Assembly (NCBI RefSeq): GCF_023910635.1
Contig: NZ_JAAVVZ010000010.1
Location: forward strand, 1 to 64,000
Source: Sphingorhabdus sp.
GTDB lineage: Bacteria > Pseudomonadota > Alphaproteobacteria > Sphingomonadales > Sphingomonadaceae
Length of the DNA: 64,000 nt
Direction of reading: 5' to 3'
A program made the position numbers and the translations under genes. Under the pieces are notes generated by a model that worked only from the letters and a program-made list of their open reading frames with translations, was not told the DNA's origin and did no database searches. Below are positions 24,529 to 32,933 of the stretch, in pieces. Position 1 is the stretch's first letter; every line of letters begins with the position of its first letter.

Positions 24529-27215
24529 AATTGGCGCTCAAGAAGCTGGCGTTGCCACAAATGCGTCGGCACGAGTTGCTTGCGGTTATTCTGCTAGGGC
24601 TGACTGGTTTTCTTTGTAATACCCTTGAGTTGCAGCTCGGCTGGGGCATGCAATTCGTGTTTGGTAACGCGATTGTCTTTGCATTTATACGCGTACTTGC
24701 GCCGCAATCGTTGGTGCTGGCTATATCCATTTCGAGCCTTTGGACCCTATTTCTGTGGAATCATCCCTGGGCATGGCTCGTCTGGACCTTCGAGGCCATT
24801 TTCATCGCGGTCGTTGGTCGGCGAAACGCACCGGTTCGAAGCGATGTGATTTTCTGGGTCGTTCTTGGTGCGCCATTGCTTTTTCTGACCTACGGCGGCG
24901 TGATCAAGATGGACGAGCTCTCGCTCTGGCTGGAGGCGCTTAAACAGGCCGCAAATGGCATATTAAATGTTGTTATCGGCGAACTTATTTACGTAGCTCT
25001 CATCGCAATTAATCCGATGCGGAAATTTGTAAATTGGCCAAGGGTGAAGACGGAAGGCGCAGTTATCACCCTGCTAATGGCCATTATTTTGATCCCTGCA
25101 GCTTTTTACTTGGCACTCGAGGCCCCCGACCGCGAACAGGCGGCGCGCCAAAATGTTGGCCGGACCCTCGATAACCGGCTGCTGGTCAGCGGTGTTGCGC
25201 TGAATAGCTGGGTGCAGTCGCGCAGTCTGATTCTGCGGATGCATGCGGAAGAACAATTTTATAAGGGGCGCGTGCCGGAGCAGGCATTGTTGGATGAGCT
25301 TTCGCCCGAATTCGATCACATCACGATCATTGGTAATGGCCGCAAAATTCAATGGTCTGCCGAATCGAGCGGCGAAAAGATGCGCTTGGTTGCGAAGAGT
25401 TCAAGCCAAAGCACCATATTGGCCAGATACGGTGTGCGCCTTGTAACATTGTCGCCGCAACGGACAAAGCAGAGCCCGCAATTCGCAATAATTGTGCCAT
25501 TCAGCGCCGATGGCAAGGCCGGGATTATTGTTGCCCAATTGCGTAACAATTTATTGTACAAGCTGGTGGCCACGCGCCGGGAGCAATCGGACTATGGTAT
25601 TTTTCTGGTCAGTCCACTGCAGGGGACATTTCCACTAACGCAAGTCACAGATGCGCTGAGCAAGCAGGTCAAATCGCTGTCGCAGGTGCAACGTGTGACC
25701 TCTTTGCAATCGCCTGTTCTTTTAAGTGGCACCGGATATGGCAGTTCCTTTATGCAGGATTGGCGCAATGCCCATATCGCGCGGTCAGCTATGGTGGCCG
25801 AGCTACCTGAATGGCAAGTGTTTGCCGTGGCCCCATTGGCACCTGCCGTTTCCAAAGCGCGCAGCGCGCAACTGCAGCAGTTAACTGCCCTGATATATTT
25901 TGTATTTTTGATAACCCTCATCGCCTCTGTGCTCAGCAAAAAAATGTCGCAGACGCTGGGTCGGCTCTCGCAATCCGCTGCTGATCTTGCCGCTGCTGGT
26001 GTGCCGCAAGCGCCCATGGTTGGTCTGGTCATCCAGGAAGTGAACGACATTTCAGGGACGATTGCTTCTGCTGGTACGACATTCGGTCGAGAGCGTGGTG
26101 CGCTCGCCAGCTATCAGCGTCGCTTAGACAGCATTGCACAGCATGCGCCCGTCATATTTTACGCGCTGGACGATGTGGATGGCGGGAAAGTATCATTTGG
26201 ATATATCAGCGGGTCGCTGGAAAAAATTCTAGGGTACACGTCCACGGATGCAATGGAGCCTGGCTGGTTGAGCCATGCGATCCATCCGGAGGACTATCCA
26301 AGGTGCGCCGAGGTGTTTGCTGGACTTGAGGCCGGCCAAGTCGTACGTACGGAATATCGGTTGCGGCACAAGGACGGTCATTATGTCTGGATTTATGATA
26401 CCCTGTCTGTCGATGCAAATCCACATTCAGACGCGCTTGAAGCGGTTGGAGTTATCGTGGACATATCCGAACGCAAGGCTGCTGCAGAGCAGCTTTTGCA
26501 GACCGATAAAATGGCAAGCCTGGGACGGATGATTTCGGGCACGGCGCATGAATTGAACCAACCATTGAATTTCATCAAAATGGCGGCGTCCAATTTGCGC
26601 GAAAATGCGGTGCGCGGCCGAACGGAGGCCGAGCGTTTTCTGCCGAAGCTTGAAAACATATTGGCACAGGTGGAGCGGGCATCGGCGATTTTGCTGCAAA
26701 TGCGGATATTTGGACGCATACCCAAAGAATCGCCTTACCCCATAAATGTTAAGGCAACTGTTGATGCGGTCGTTGTGATGGTGGCCCCCCAGTTTGAACT
26801 CGACGGCACGCAAGTTGAGGTCGCCGAAAAGGGCGGGCCAGTCCATGTGCAAGCACTGCCGGTATTGTTGGAGCAAGTGTTGCTGAACCTGCTTCTCAAC
26901 GCGAATGACGCGATCAGGACACGCTATGGAACCAGCAGTGCTGCCGAAGGCAGGATTAAAATCACAGTCACACGCCGCAACCAGCTTGCAGTCATCACCG
27001 TAGAGGATAATGGCGCAGGAATTCCTTCCGGTGTCCTTCGAAAAATATTTGATCCGTTCTACACCACAAAGGCTCCGAAAGACGGAACGGGTCTTGGCCT
27101 ATCGATCAGTTACGGCATCGTGTCCGATTTGGGCGGCGTCATCCGCGCGAGATCGAGCCGCAACGGCGCGCGTTTCACAATTGAACTGCCCTTAGCTGAA
27201 GCGGCGGTTACGTAA
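24525..27215 (+). CDS. Hybrid-sensor-type membrane histidine kinase with PAS domain
   Basis: An 896-residue kinase. Residues about 15-200 contain six or so membrane segments in a MASE-like arrangement. Residues about 205-455 form a large extracytoplasmic domain, possibly Cache-like. A further membrane segment (LTALIYFVFLITLIASVLS, about 455-475) leads into a HAMP-like linker. A PAS domain follows (about 545-655, GYISGSLEKILGY, HKDGHYVWIYD). HisKA carries H675 in GTAHELNQPLNFI. The catalytic domain has N-box NLLLNANDAI, VEDNGAGIP, DPFYTTK and GTGLGLSIS. The HELNQPL variant is typical of the NtrB/FixL/DctB branch. Start is GTG 24525 within the receiver's stop. The signal sensed is unknown. Ends 16 nt from convergent fpr. 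Confidence 0.9.
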   Translation: MKLALKKLALPQMRRHELLAVILLGLTGFLCNTLELQLGWGMQFVFGNAIVFAFIRVLAPQSLVLAISISSLWTLFLWNHPWAWLVWTFEAIFIAVVGRRNAPVRSDVIFWVVLGAPLLFLTYGGVIKMDELSLWLEALKQAANGILNVVIGELIYVALIAINPMRKFVNWPRVKTEGAVITLLMAIILIPAAFYLALEAPDREQAARQNVGRTLDNRLLVSGVALNSWVQSRSLILRMHAEEQFYKGRVPEQALLDELSPEFDHITIIGNGRKIQWSAESSGEKMRLVAKSSSQSTILARYGVRLVTLSPQRTKQSPQFAIIVPFSADGKAGIIVAQLRNNLLYKLVATRREQSDYGIFLVSPLQGTFPLTQVTDALSKQVKSLSQVQRVTSLQSPVLLSGTGYGSSFMQDWRNAHIARSAMVAELPEWQVFAVAPLAPAVSKARSAQLQQLTALIYFVFLITLIASVLSKKMSQTLGRLSQSAADLAAAGVPQAPMVGLVIQEVNDISGTIASAGTTFGRERGALASYQRRLDSIAQHAPVIFYALDDVDGGKVSFGYISGSLEKILGYTSTDAMEPGWLSHAIHPEDYPRCAEVFAGLEAGQVVRTEYRLRHKDGHYVWIYDTLSVDANPHSDALEAVGVIVDISERKAAAEQLLQTDKMASLGRMISGTAHELNQPLNFIKMAASNLRENAVRGRTEAERFLPKLENILAQVERASAILLQMRIFGRIPKESPYPINVKATVDAVVVMVAPQFELDGTQVEVAEKGGPVHVQALPVLLEQVLLNLLLNANDAIRTRYGTSSAAEGRIKITVTRRNQLAVITVEDNGAGIPSGVLRKIFDPFYTTKAPKDGTGLGLSISYGIVSDLGGVIRARSSRNGARFTIELPLAEAAVT

Positions 27216-27231
27216 GCACCCCTGCCAAGCG

Positions 27232-27984
27232 TCAACCAACAAAGGCGCGTTCCAGCACATAACTGCCGGGGTGCGATTGCGCGCCTTCGATGAAACCAAG
27301 GCTTTCCAGCAACGCCCCTGTCTCCTTAATCATGGCCATGCTGCCACACAGCATGACTCGGTCAAATTCCGGGTCGAGCGGATAATCCCCGATTTCAATT
27401 CTCTTCGTGATGCGGCGATTTTCGCCCGTCCACGCCGGACATTTGGTAACTGACGCGTCATAAATGAGCTGCAACTTTGCCTCGGCCGCAACCAGAGGGT
27501 CATCCGCCAGTTGCGATTCCAGTATCTCCCGATAGGCCAGATCCTCAACCTGCCGCACGGTGTGCTGCACGGTTATTTTTTCATAACGCTCATATACTTC
27601 GGGATCGCGAATGATCGACATCCATGGGGCAAGGCCCGTTCCGGTTCCAATCAAATGCAGCCGCTTGCCCGGCAACAACGCGTCCAGCGTCAGCGTACCC
27701 GTTGGCTTTGCACCCAACAGGATTTCGTCGCCGGGTTGGATTTTGCACAATAGGCTGGTCAGCGGACCATCTGGAACAATGATGCTTAAAAATTCAAGCG
27801 ATTCATCCCAAAATGGCGAGGCCATGGAATAAGCACGCATCAACGGCTTATCATTGACCATGAGGCCAAGCATGACAAATTGACCGCTGACAAAGCGAAA
27901 TGAGGCGGGCCGTGACACCGAAAAGGTAAACAGTCCCTCGTTCCAATGATGCGTGGTCAAAACCGTAACAGTCGAAAATGCCAT
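27232..27984 (-). CDS. fpr: Ferredoxin/flavodoxin-NADP+ reductase
   Basis: A 250-residue bacterial-type FPR that moves electrons between NADPH and ferredoxin or flavodoxin through FAD. The FAD motif is MRAYSMASP (RxYS), preceded by FVSGQFVMLG. The NADP part holds LHLIGTGTGLAPWMSIIRDP and MLCGSMAMIKETGALL. The protein ends LERAFVG, the short aromatic-containing tail typical of subclass I/II bacterial FPRs. Monocistronic by layout. The promoter should lie in the AT-rich DNA between 27985 and 28140; oxidative-stress control is common for fpr, but I see no clear operator. Confidence 0.93.
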   Translation of the reverse strand: MAFSTVTVLTTHHWNEGLFTFSVSRPASFRFVSGQFVMLGLMVNDKPLMRAYSMASPFWDESLEFLSIIVPDGPLTSLLCKIQPGDEILLGAKPTGTLTLDALLPGKRLHLIGTGTGLAPWMSIIRDPEVYERYEKITVQHTVRQVEDLAYREILESQLADDPLVAAEAKLQLIYDASVTKCPAWTGENRRITKRIEIGDYPLDPEFDRVMLCGSMAMIKETGALLESLGFIEGAQSHPGSYVLERAFVG

Positions 27985-28323
27985 TATTCACTCCATGATT
28001 CAGGGCGTTCTTTGACGGCAATGGAGCAATTTACAATAGGGTCATTTCTTTTATCGTCAAAAGCCTGCCTTCTTTTTGGGCATGGTTTCCCAATGAAGGC
28101 AAAATATGGTTGATCATTGAAGTTGAAAAGTCACACAAAGGTCTCACCTAAACGCATATGGTATCAAGCGCGGGTGGGAGATGCATTACGGGCCGATTGC
28201 ATACCCCTGCGGCCATTGGGCGGTTCGCGATGTGATGGGGGCGACGCTGACAGGTAAAGTCCTACATTACAAGGGAGCGATTGTCGCCCCAGCGCAGGCT
28301 GGGGCCTATCGGGCCTGCCTGTA

Positions 28324-28473
28324 TTAATTCCTCCCCCACCGGGGGAGGGGGACCGTCGCAGACGGTGGAGGGGCACGTTCAGGGTATCACCGCGCCAGAA
28401 GGTCAGGATAACCAGAGCGTGCCCCTCCCCCATGCTTCGCATGGTCCCCCTCCTTATTCTGGGGAGGATTTGC
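28324..28473. repeat. Family-2 folded repeat, third copy
   Basis: Opens TTAATTCCTCCCCCACCGGG, continues with a GGTGGAGGGGCACG stem strand answered by CGTGCCCCTCCCCCAT, includes ATGCTTCGCAT as a small hairpin and closes with CTGGGGAGGAT. Same order of parts as at 16247-16389. Confidence 0.65.
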
Positions 28474-28581
28474 AACCACCGCCCGTCGCCCCAGCGCAGG
28501 CTGGGGCCTATCTCGCCTGTCGATCTAGCCATACACACGTCATGGGCAGCAGCCTGCGCTGGTGCGACGGTGTTTTTTGAT

Positions 28582-28712
28582 GGAATTGGGAATTGCTGCC
28601 ACCGCAATTCCCTAAATCACCCCTCCCCTTCAGGGGAGGGGAAGGGGGTGGGGTCCATCGGCGTTGCGTAAACCTATATACCCCACCCCAACCCCTCCCC
28701 TAAAGGGGAGGG
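28582..28712 (+). repeat. Duplicated repeat module, copy 1
   Basis: Begins GGAATTGGGAATTGCTGCCA, carries CCCCTCCCCTTCAGGGGAGG as a hairpin, then GGGTGGGGTCC answered by TACCCCACCCC, and ends CTAAAGGGGAGGGGCTTAA. Copy 2 at 29018-29189 is nearly identical in the first roughly 110 bp. Confidence 0.8.
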
Positions 28713-29017
28713 GCTTAACCTCGCACCACGCCTGAAGGGGAGGGGCTTAATTTCGTAATATGCAACGCAGCAAGATTATTTCGGGGATGACGCACCTGTC
28801 ACCGGAGTTCTAAGTTTACAAACATATACGCAAAACGCGGTATTTCTGTAAACTTACCTCGACTTTGCGAGGTTGGCTTACGGGGTACGAAAGCTGGGCT
28901 GGGGTTCAACACGTTCAAAGAGCCGGTCGCGCAACAGATGCGTGAGTAGCTTACAGAATCTCAGAGCAAATCCTACATTGCAAGTGAAAGCTATTTTGGG
29001 AATGACGCATTTGTCAC

Positions 29018-29189
29018 TGGAATTGGGAATTGCTGCCACCGGAATTCCCTAAATCACCCCTCCCCTTCAGGGGAGGGGAAGGGGGTGGGGTCCATCGGCG
29101 TTGCGCAAACCTATATACCCCACCCCAACCCCGTGGAGCCTCTCGGACCAGTCCGGGGGACTGGTCCCTCCTCGCCTAAAGGGGAGGGG
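29018..29189 (+). repeat. Duplicated repeat module, copy 2, with a 44-bp replacement
   Basis: Matches copy 1 with only a few substitutions up to CACCCCAACCCC. Then, in place of TCCCC, it has a 44-bp stretch starting GTGGAGCCTCTCGG that contains the palindrome GGACCAGTCC-ggg-GGACTGGTCC. It rejoins at TAAAGGGGAGGGGCTTAA. Confidence 0.8.
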
Positions 29190-29314
29190 CTTAATTTCGA
29201 ATTGCGGTGACAGGTGAATAATTCCCTAAATAAACGTGGCGCCGCGACGTCATCCGTGCGAACCCGTTGATCTCAGGCGCTCTCTCGCTTTTGCCGCAAG
29301 AATTACGGTGACGG

Positions 29315-29890
29315 GTGCGTCATCGCCGAAATAACTTTAGAGGACGACGGGTTATTCCGACATCAGGCACGTTGTTGTTGGACGGGATCGACACCAAAAC
29401 GCTGGATAGCGACGCGCTGGCCGAAATACGCAACCGCAAGATCGGCTTCGTGTTTCAGCAGTTCAATCTGCTCGCGCGGACCAGCGCGCTCGACAATGTC
29501 GCGGTGCCGCTGATCTATGCGGGGGTTGGCTATGCCGAGCGGCGCGCGCGCGCGCAGGACAGGTTGGAGGCCATGGGCCTTGCCAACCGCCTACAAAACA
29601 CGCCTGCGAAGCTTTCGGGTGGGCAGCAACAGCGTGTGGCCATCGCGCGGGCATTGGTCACAGACCCGCTGATGCTGCTGGCCGACGAGCCGACGGGCGC
29701 ATTGGATACCCAAACATCCTTGGACATTATGGGTATTTTCCAGAAATTGAATGATGACGGCATTACCGTCGTGGTTGTCACGCACGAACCCGATATTGCC
29801 GAATATGCCGCGCGTCGGATTGTCTTTCGCGACGGACAGGTGATTGACGACGCGGCGGTTAAGTCGCGACGCCGGGCCAGCGCAGCATGA
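29315..29890 (+). pseudogene. MacB-type ABC ATPase truncated at the N-terminus (Walker A missing)
   Basis: The frame carries the back two thirds of a LolD/MacB-type ATPase: SGTLLLDGIDTKTL, then Q-loop IGFVFQQFNLLARTSALDNVAVPL, signature LSGGQQQRVAIARALV, Walker B LMLLADEPTGALD and switch His in VVVTHEPD. The first 45-55 residues of the family, including the Walker A GxxGxGKS loop, are absent. Homology starts around 29360, and the upstream bases in all frames encode no such loop; they are repeat DNA. The remaining 191-codon frame still overlaps the intact permease start by 4 nt. As it stands the protein could not bind ATP normally, so I call it a pseudogene; a MacA-like adaptor expected upstream is also missing. 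Confidence 0.82.
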
Positions 29891-31137
29891 GGGACTTGAT
29901 CGGGTCGCTTGCCGGTTGGGGCGTGAATGTCGCGATTGCGCTGACGGCGCTACGCACCAATTTGATGCGTTCAATTTTGACCACCTTGGGCGTGATGATT
30001 GGCGTATTCTCGGTCATATTGGCCGTTGCAGTCGGGAACGGCGCGCAGGTTTCGGTGTCGCAGCAAATTGCGACCCTGGGGTCGAACATGGCGATCGTGG
30101 TGCCACAACCCGATAGCGGCAGTGGCCCCCCACGACCAAGTGATCGCGGCAGATTGACCGAGCGGGATGGTCAGGCCATCCTGCGCGAGGTATCGGGCGT
30201 CAGCACGGTGGCCCCACAAATCCGCAACAGTGTGCAGATTGTTGCGCCGGGACGCAGCGCAACGACGCAAGCGACCGGCGCGACCCCACAATATGGCGTC
30301 GTGTCCAACATCACGGCATCCGAAGGCCGGTTTCTGACGCAAAGCGACATTGGTTCGGCGGCGCGCGTTGCCGTTATCGGCGAAACCGTGGCGAACAAGC
30401 TGTTCCCCGAAACAAGTCCGGTCGGCGAAACTGTTCGGGTTAACCGGGTGCCCTTTACGGTCATCGGTCTTCTCGAAAGCAAGGGCAGCAATTTGGGTAA
30501 TGATAATGACGACCAAATCGTCGTGCCGATAACGACGTTGCGCCAACGTTTATTGACCACCGCTTCACAGGGCCCCGACGATGTGACGTTGATCTTCGTC
30601 GGGTTTGAGGATGAAGATTCGCTGCTTTCGGGGCAAAAGGAAATACAGCGTTTGTTGCGCGACCGGTACCGCGTCGCCAAAGGCAAGATCAACCCGTTTA
30701 CCGTCCGCACGACAACCGAAATTGCCGAAACCACGGGCGAAGTAACGCAGATATTTCAGGCCGTGCTTGTCGCCATTGCATCGATTTCGTTGTTGGTCGG
30801 GGGGATTGGTATCATGAACATCATGCTGGTCAGTGTCACAGAACGCACGCGTGAAATCGGGCTGCGCATGGCATTGGGCGCAAAGCGCAGCGATATTCGC
30901 AACCAGTTTCTGGTGGAGGCGGCTGTGTTGTGCGTGATCGGCGGCGCAATTGGGCTGTCGCTGGCGATATTGGCCGCCTCAATTTTCGAGCGCATCGCCG
31001 AATTCCCCGCGCCAATTGGCCTTGATACGGCAATAATGGCGGTCGCGTTTTCCGCCATTATCGGCCTAGTTTTCGGCGGCTATCCCGCCATCCGGGCGTC
31101 GCGGCTCTCACCGATTGAGGCGTTGAGAAGCGAATAG
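29887..31137 (+). CDS. MacB-like ABC transporter permease
   Basis: A 416-residue FtsX-type permease: an N-terminal amphipathic/TM1 segment (ALRTNLMRSILTTLGVMIGVFSVILAVAVG), a periplasmic domain of about 230 residues, and three C-terminal membrane segments (AVLVAIASISLLVGGIGIMNIML; AAVLCVIGGAIGLSLAILAAS; AIMAVAFSAIIGLVFGGYPA) ending in the family tail ASRLSPIEALRSE. It looks complete and starts in a 4-nt overlap with the ATPase remnant (GCATGAGG). Its own coding sequence shows no damage, so the loss of the partner is either recent or compensated by another ATPase. Confidence 0.9.
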   Translation: MRDLIGSLAGWGVNVAIALTALRTNLMRSILTTLGVMIGVFSVILAVAVGNGAQVSVSQQIATLGSNMAIVVPQPDSGSGPPRPSDRGRLTERDGQAILREVSGVSTVAPQIRNSVQIVAPGRSATTQATGATPQYGVVSNITASEGRFLTQSDIGSAARVAVIGETVANKLFPETSPVGETVRVNRVPFTVIGLLESKGSNLGNDNDDQIVVPITTLRQRLLTTASQGPDDVTLIFVGFEDEDSLLSGQKEIQRLLRDRYRVAKGKINPFTVRTTTEIAETTGEVTQIFQAVLVAIASISLLVGGIGIMNIMLVSVTERTREIGLRMALGAKRSDIRNQFLVEAAVLCVIGGAIGLSLAILAASIFERIAEFPAPIGLDTAIMAVAFSAIIGLVFGGYPAIRASRLSPIEALRSE

Positions 31138-31393
31138 TCGGCTTAGTATCCCATCATCCCGCCGTGCGCATAACGGTTACCTTTGCGGGCGGATTCTCCA
31201 TCTGCCAAGGTAATTCCTGTTGCCGTAAATCTGCAGTGAACGGCGAGTGTTTTTTGAGGAGCTGACAGGTCGCTCTCATCATCATTGTTGTGCCTGCCGA
31301 AGATACGCCAGCGGCAGTTCAAAAGGTGAACAAAGTCAGCTTATTGTGCCCCATTGTTTGCCGTGATAATTAATTGTCAAACAAGGAGACAAT

Positions 31394-31900
31394 ATGCCCA
31401 TGGCGAAGCGGAAGACTGCCCTCGACCACCTTAGCAGCGGACGCGAGCCGCACATCGTCCATTTCATCCCTCCAGGTGCTCCCGGCCACCGCGAGGCGAA
31501 TGGTGGCGCTATGGTGGTGTCCTCGCCCACCGAGATCAACGCTATGGTGCGCAGCCTAAGGAGAGGAGAGGTGGTGACTCTGGATGAACTGCGCACGGCC
31601 ATCGCCCGCCGCCACGCCGTCGCGGTGGCTTGCCCGGTTTCGACCGCGATCTTTCTTAATATGTGCGCCCGTGCCGCCGAGGAGCTGCGCGAGATGGGCG
31701 TGCCCGACGCCGAACTGACCCCGTGGTGGCGGGTACTGAAGAAAGGTGGTTTTCTTAATCCAAAATATCCCGGTGGAACCGACTACCAGACTTCACTGCT
31801 CGAGGCGGAAGGCGTACGGGTGTCTCCCTTGCGCCGCCAGCCTGCGGTATTCGACTTTGCCGAGCGTACGCCAAACGATCCGCTGGAAACGCGGCCATGA
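31394..31900 (+). CDS. MGMT-like (alkyltransferase-like) family protein
   Basis: A 168-residue soluble protein. The section EVVTLDELRTAIARRHAVAVACPVSTAIFLN followed by DAELTPWWRVLKKGGFLNPKYPGG and QTSLLEAEGVRV resembles proteins annotated as MGMT family, which share the DNA-binding half of O6-methylguanine-DNA methyltransferase. The methyl-acceptor PCHR motif of true MGMTs is absent; the only nearby Cys is in VACPVST. A DNA-repair role is therefore only suggested. AAGGAGAC precedes ATG 31394 by about 4-5 nt. The next gene overlaps by 4 nt, implying an operon. Confidence 0.6.
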   Translation: MPMAKRKTALDHLSSGREPHIVHFIPPGAPGHREANGGAMVVSSPTEINAMVRSLRRGEVVTLDELRTAIARRHAVAVACPVSTAIFLNMCARAAEELREMGVPDAELTPWWRVLKKGGFLNPKYPGGTDYQTSLLEAEGVRVSPLRRQPAVFDFAERTPNDPLETRP

Positions 31901-32394
31901 TTCGCAAGGTGCTGCTTGCGCTGTTAGTGACTGCCGCTTTGGCAGCAGGCGGTCTCTATGGCTGGGGCCTTTCACTTCCGGGCACGACACGCGCGCAGCG
32001 CGACGCTGTCTTTCCCGTCCCACCTGCCGAGGTGCATGCCCGAATCAGCGATATCAACGCACAGGCCGATTGGCGCAGCGACATCGGCAAGGTCGAGGTC
32101 AGCGCCGATAGTTCCAGATGGACCGAATTTGCCCATGACGGCAGCACAATTAGCTTTAGGCGACTTGATAGCCGGCCGGGCGAGCTGTTCGCTATTGGCT
32201 ATATATCGTCACGCGGTTTCGAAGGGACGTGGCGCGTCACTCTCGCACCCGCCGCCGCCGGAACACGCGCGCAGTTTGTGGAGGAAGTGACCATTGCCAG
32301 TCCCTTCAATCGGGCGATAGGCAAACTGGTAAGCCCGCCTGGCCACCATCTTGATGTGTATCTGGCAGACCTTACCCGCGTGCTCGGCAAATGA
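31897..32394 (+). CDS. SRPBCC family (polyketide cyclase/START-like) protein with membrane anchor
   Basis: A 165-residue protein with an N-terminal hydrophobic anchor or signal (VLLALLVTAALAAGGLYGWG) followed by an SRPBCC ligand-binding fold. VFPVPPAEVHARISDINAQADWRSDIGKVEV is the first strand and helices, and the long C-terminal helix is FNRAIGKLVSPPGHHLDVYLADLTRVLG. Such proteins bind hydrophobic ligands; nothing here defines the ligand. It starts within the stop of the MGMT-like gene (ATGA-type overlap), so the two are co-expressed. Confidence 0.75.
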   Translation: MIRKVLLALLVTAALAAGGLYGWGLSLPGTTRAQRDAVFPVPPAEVHARISDINAQADWRSDIGKVEVSADSSRWTEFAHDGSTISFRRLDSRPGELFAIGYISSRGFEGTWRVTLAPAAAGTRAQFVEEVTIASPFNRAIGKLVSPPGHHLDVYLADLTRVLGK

Positions 32395-32533
32395 AGATTG
32401 CTGTAGGCTCATGAATTACGGTGATGTTGTGGTCGCCCCGTTCGATCCAGCCCAGAAATTTACTGTTACCTGTAGCGTTTACAGCTTCTGCGCGCATAAA
32501 GTCCGCTTCCCACAATGCCCCCCCAACGACCGA

Positions 32534-32548
32534 TGTAATATTATTACA
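32534..32548. promoter_or_regulatory. Perfect palindrome TGTAATATTATTACA
   Basis: Seven-base arms around one central T, AT-rich within GC-rich surroundings. It resembles metalloregulator (Zur-type) operators in shape, but no gene starts nearby in the right direction, so the function is open. Confidence 0.3.
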
Positions 32549-32690
32549 CCGACTGACAAGGGGCTTCTAGCGGTCGAACGGTAGGTACCTGTGTGGGCTG
32601 GAATAACGCGCCTGACGCTGTGATTCCCTTTTCCTCCGGTGTCGCTAAGCGGGAGCCGCACGCTAACACGCATATATAAATGCTTTAACG

Positions 32691-32764
32691 TGGTTCCCCG
32701 GTAAGGATTCGAACCTCAATAGACGGAGTCAGAGTCCGTAGTCTTACCGTTAGACGACCGGGGA
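32691..32764 (-). tRNA. tRNA-Gln (anticodon CUG)
   Basis: A 74-nt cloverleaf on the minus strand. The acceptor stem is TCCCCGG / CCGGGGA with discriminator A and encoded CCA. The anticodon stem is ACGGA / TCCGT around loop CTCTGAC, giving anticodon CTG. The T-loop is GGTTCGAATCC. The weak U1-A72 pair is characteristic of bacterial tRNA-Gln. It is a single tRNA gene, with a well-formed promoter just upstream. Confidence 0.95.
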
Positions 32765-32776
32765 GCAGGGGGTGGG

Positions 32777-32805
32777 CGTATATGCCCGTGGTCATGTCCG
32801 GTCAA
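32777..32805 (-). promoter_or_regulatory. Sigma-70-type promoter of tRNA-Gln
   Basis: On the minus strand TTGACC, a 17-bp spacer and TATACG, followed 13 nt later by the tRNA 5' end. Both hexamers are near consensus and spacing is ideal. Confidence 0.75.
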
Positions 32806-32933
32806 CCCGCTGAATCGGGCGGTTGCGGGGGGCGTTCAAAAATCTTGAATCTTTGTCTCTGTGCGCGTAGCATTGTTTTCAGGTACCGGCGGCACATCCG
32901 CCCGGATAGAAAATAAGAAGTGAGTTATCGGCC

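Larger units (their letters stand above)
27985..29314. other. 1.3-kb repeat-packed gap without a gene
   Basis: No credible ORF; the 147-residue minus-strand frame at 28164-28607 is built from repeats. Contents in order: the fpr upstream region (27985-28140); two GTCGCCCCAGCGCAGGCTGG copies at about 28283 and 28485 flanking a family-2 element (28324-28473); a module duplicated at 28582-28712 and 29018-29189; short inverted repeats TAAGTTTACA / TGTAAACTTA (28811-28856); and a GATGACGCACCTGTCACCGG motif repeated directly (28777, 28990) and inverted (29302). The right boundary is the broken ATPase gene. This looks like a decay or rearrangement zone. Confidence 0.7.

Noticed and set aside
28164-28607. 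A 147-codon minus-strand ORF in the repeat zone.
   Set aside because: It is composed of palindromic repeat sequence with Pro/Arg/Gly-rich translation and no motif.
28273-29220. A CRISPR array in the repeat-rich gap.
   Set aside because: Repeats are palindromic modules with irregular spacing and few copies; no regular spacers and no cas genes.
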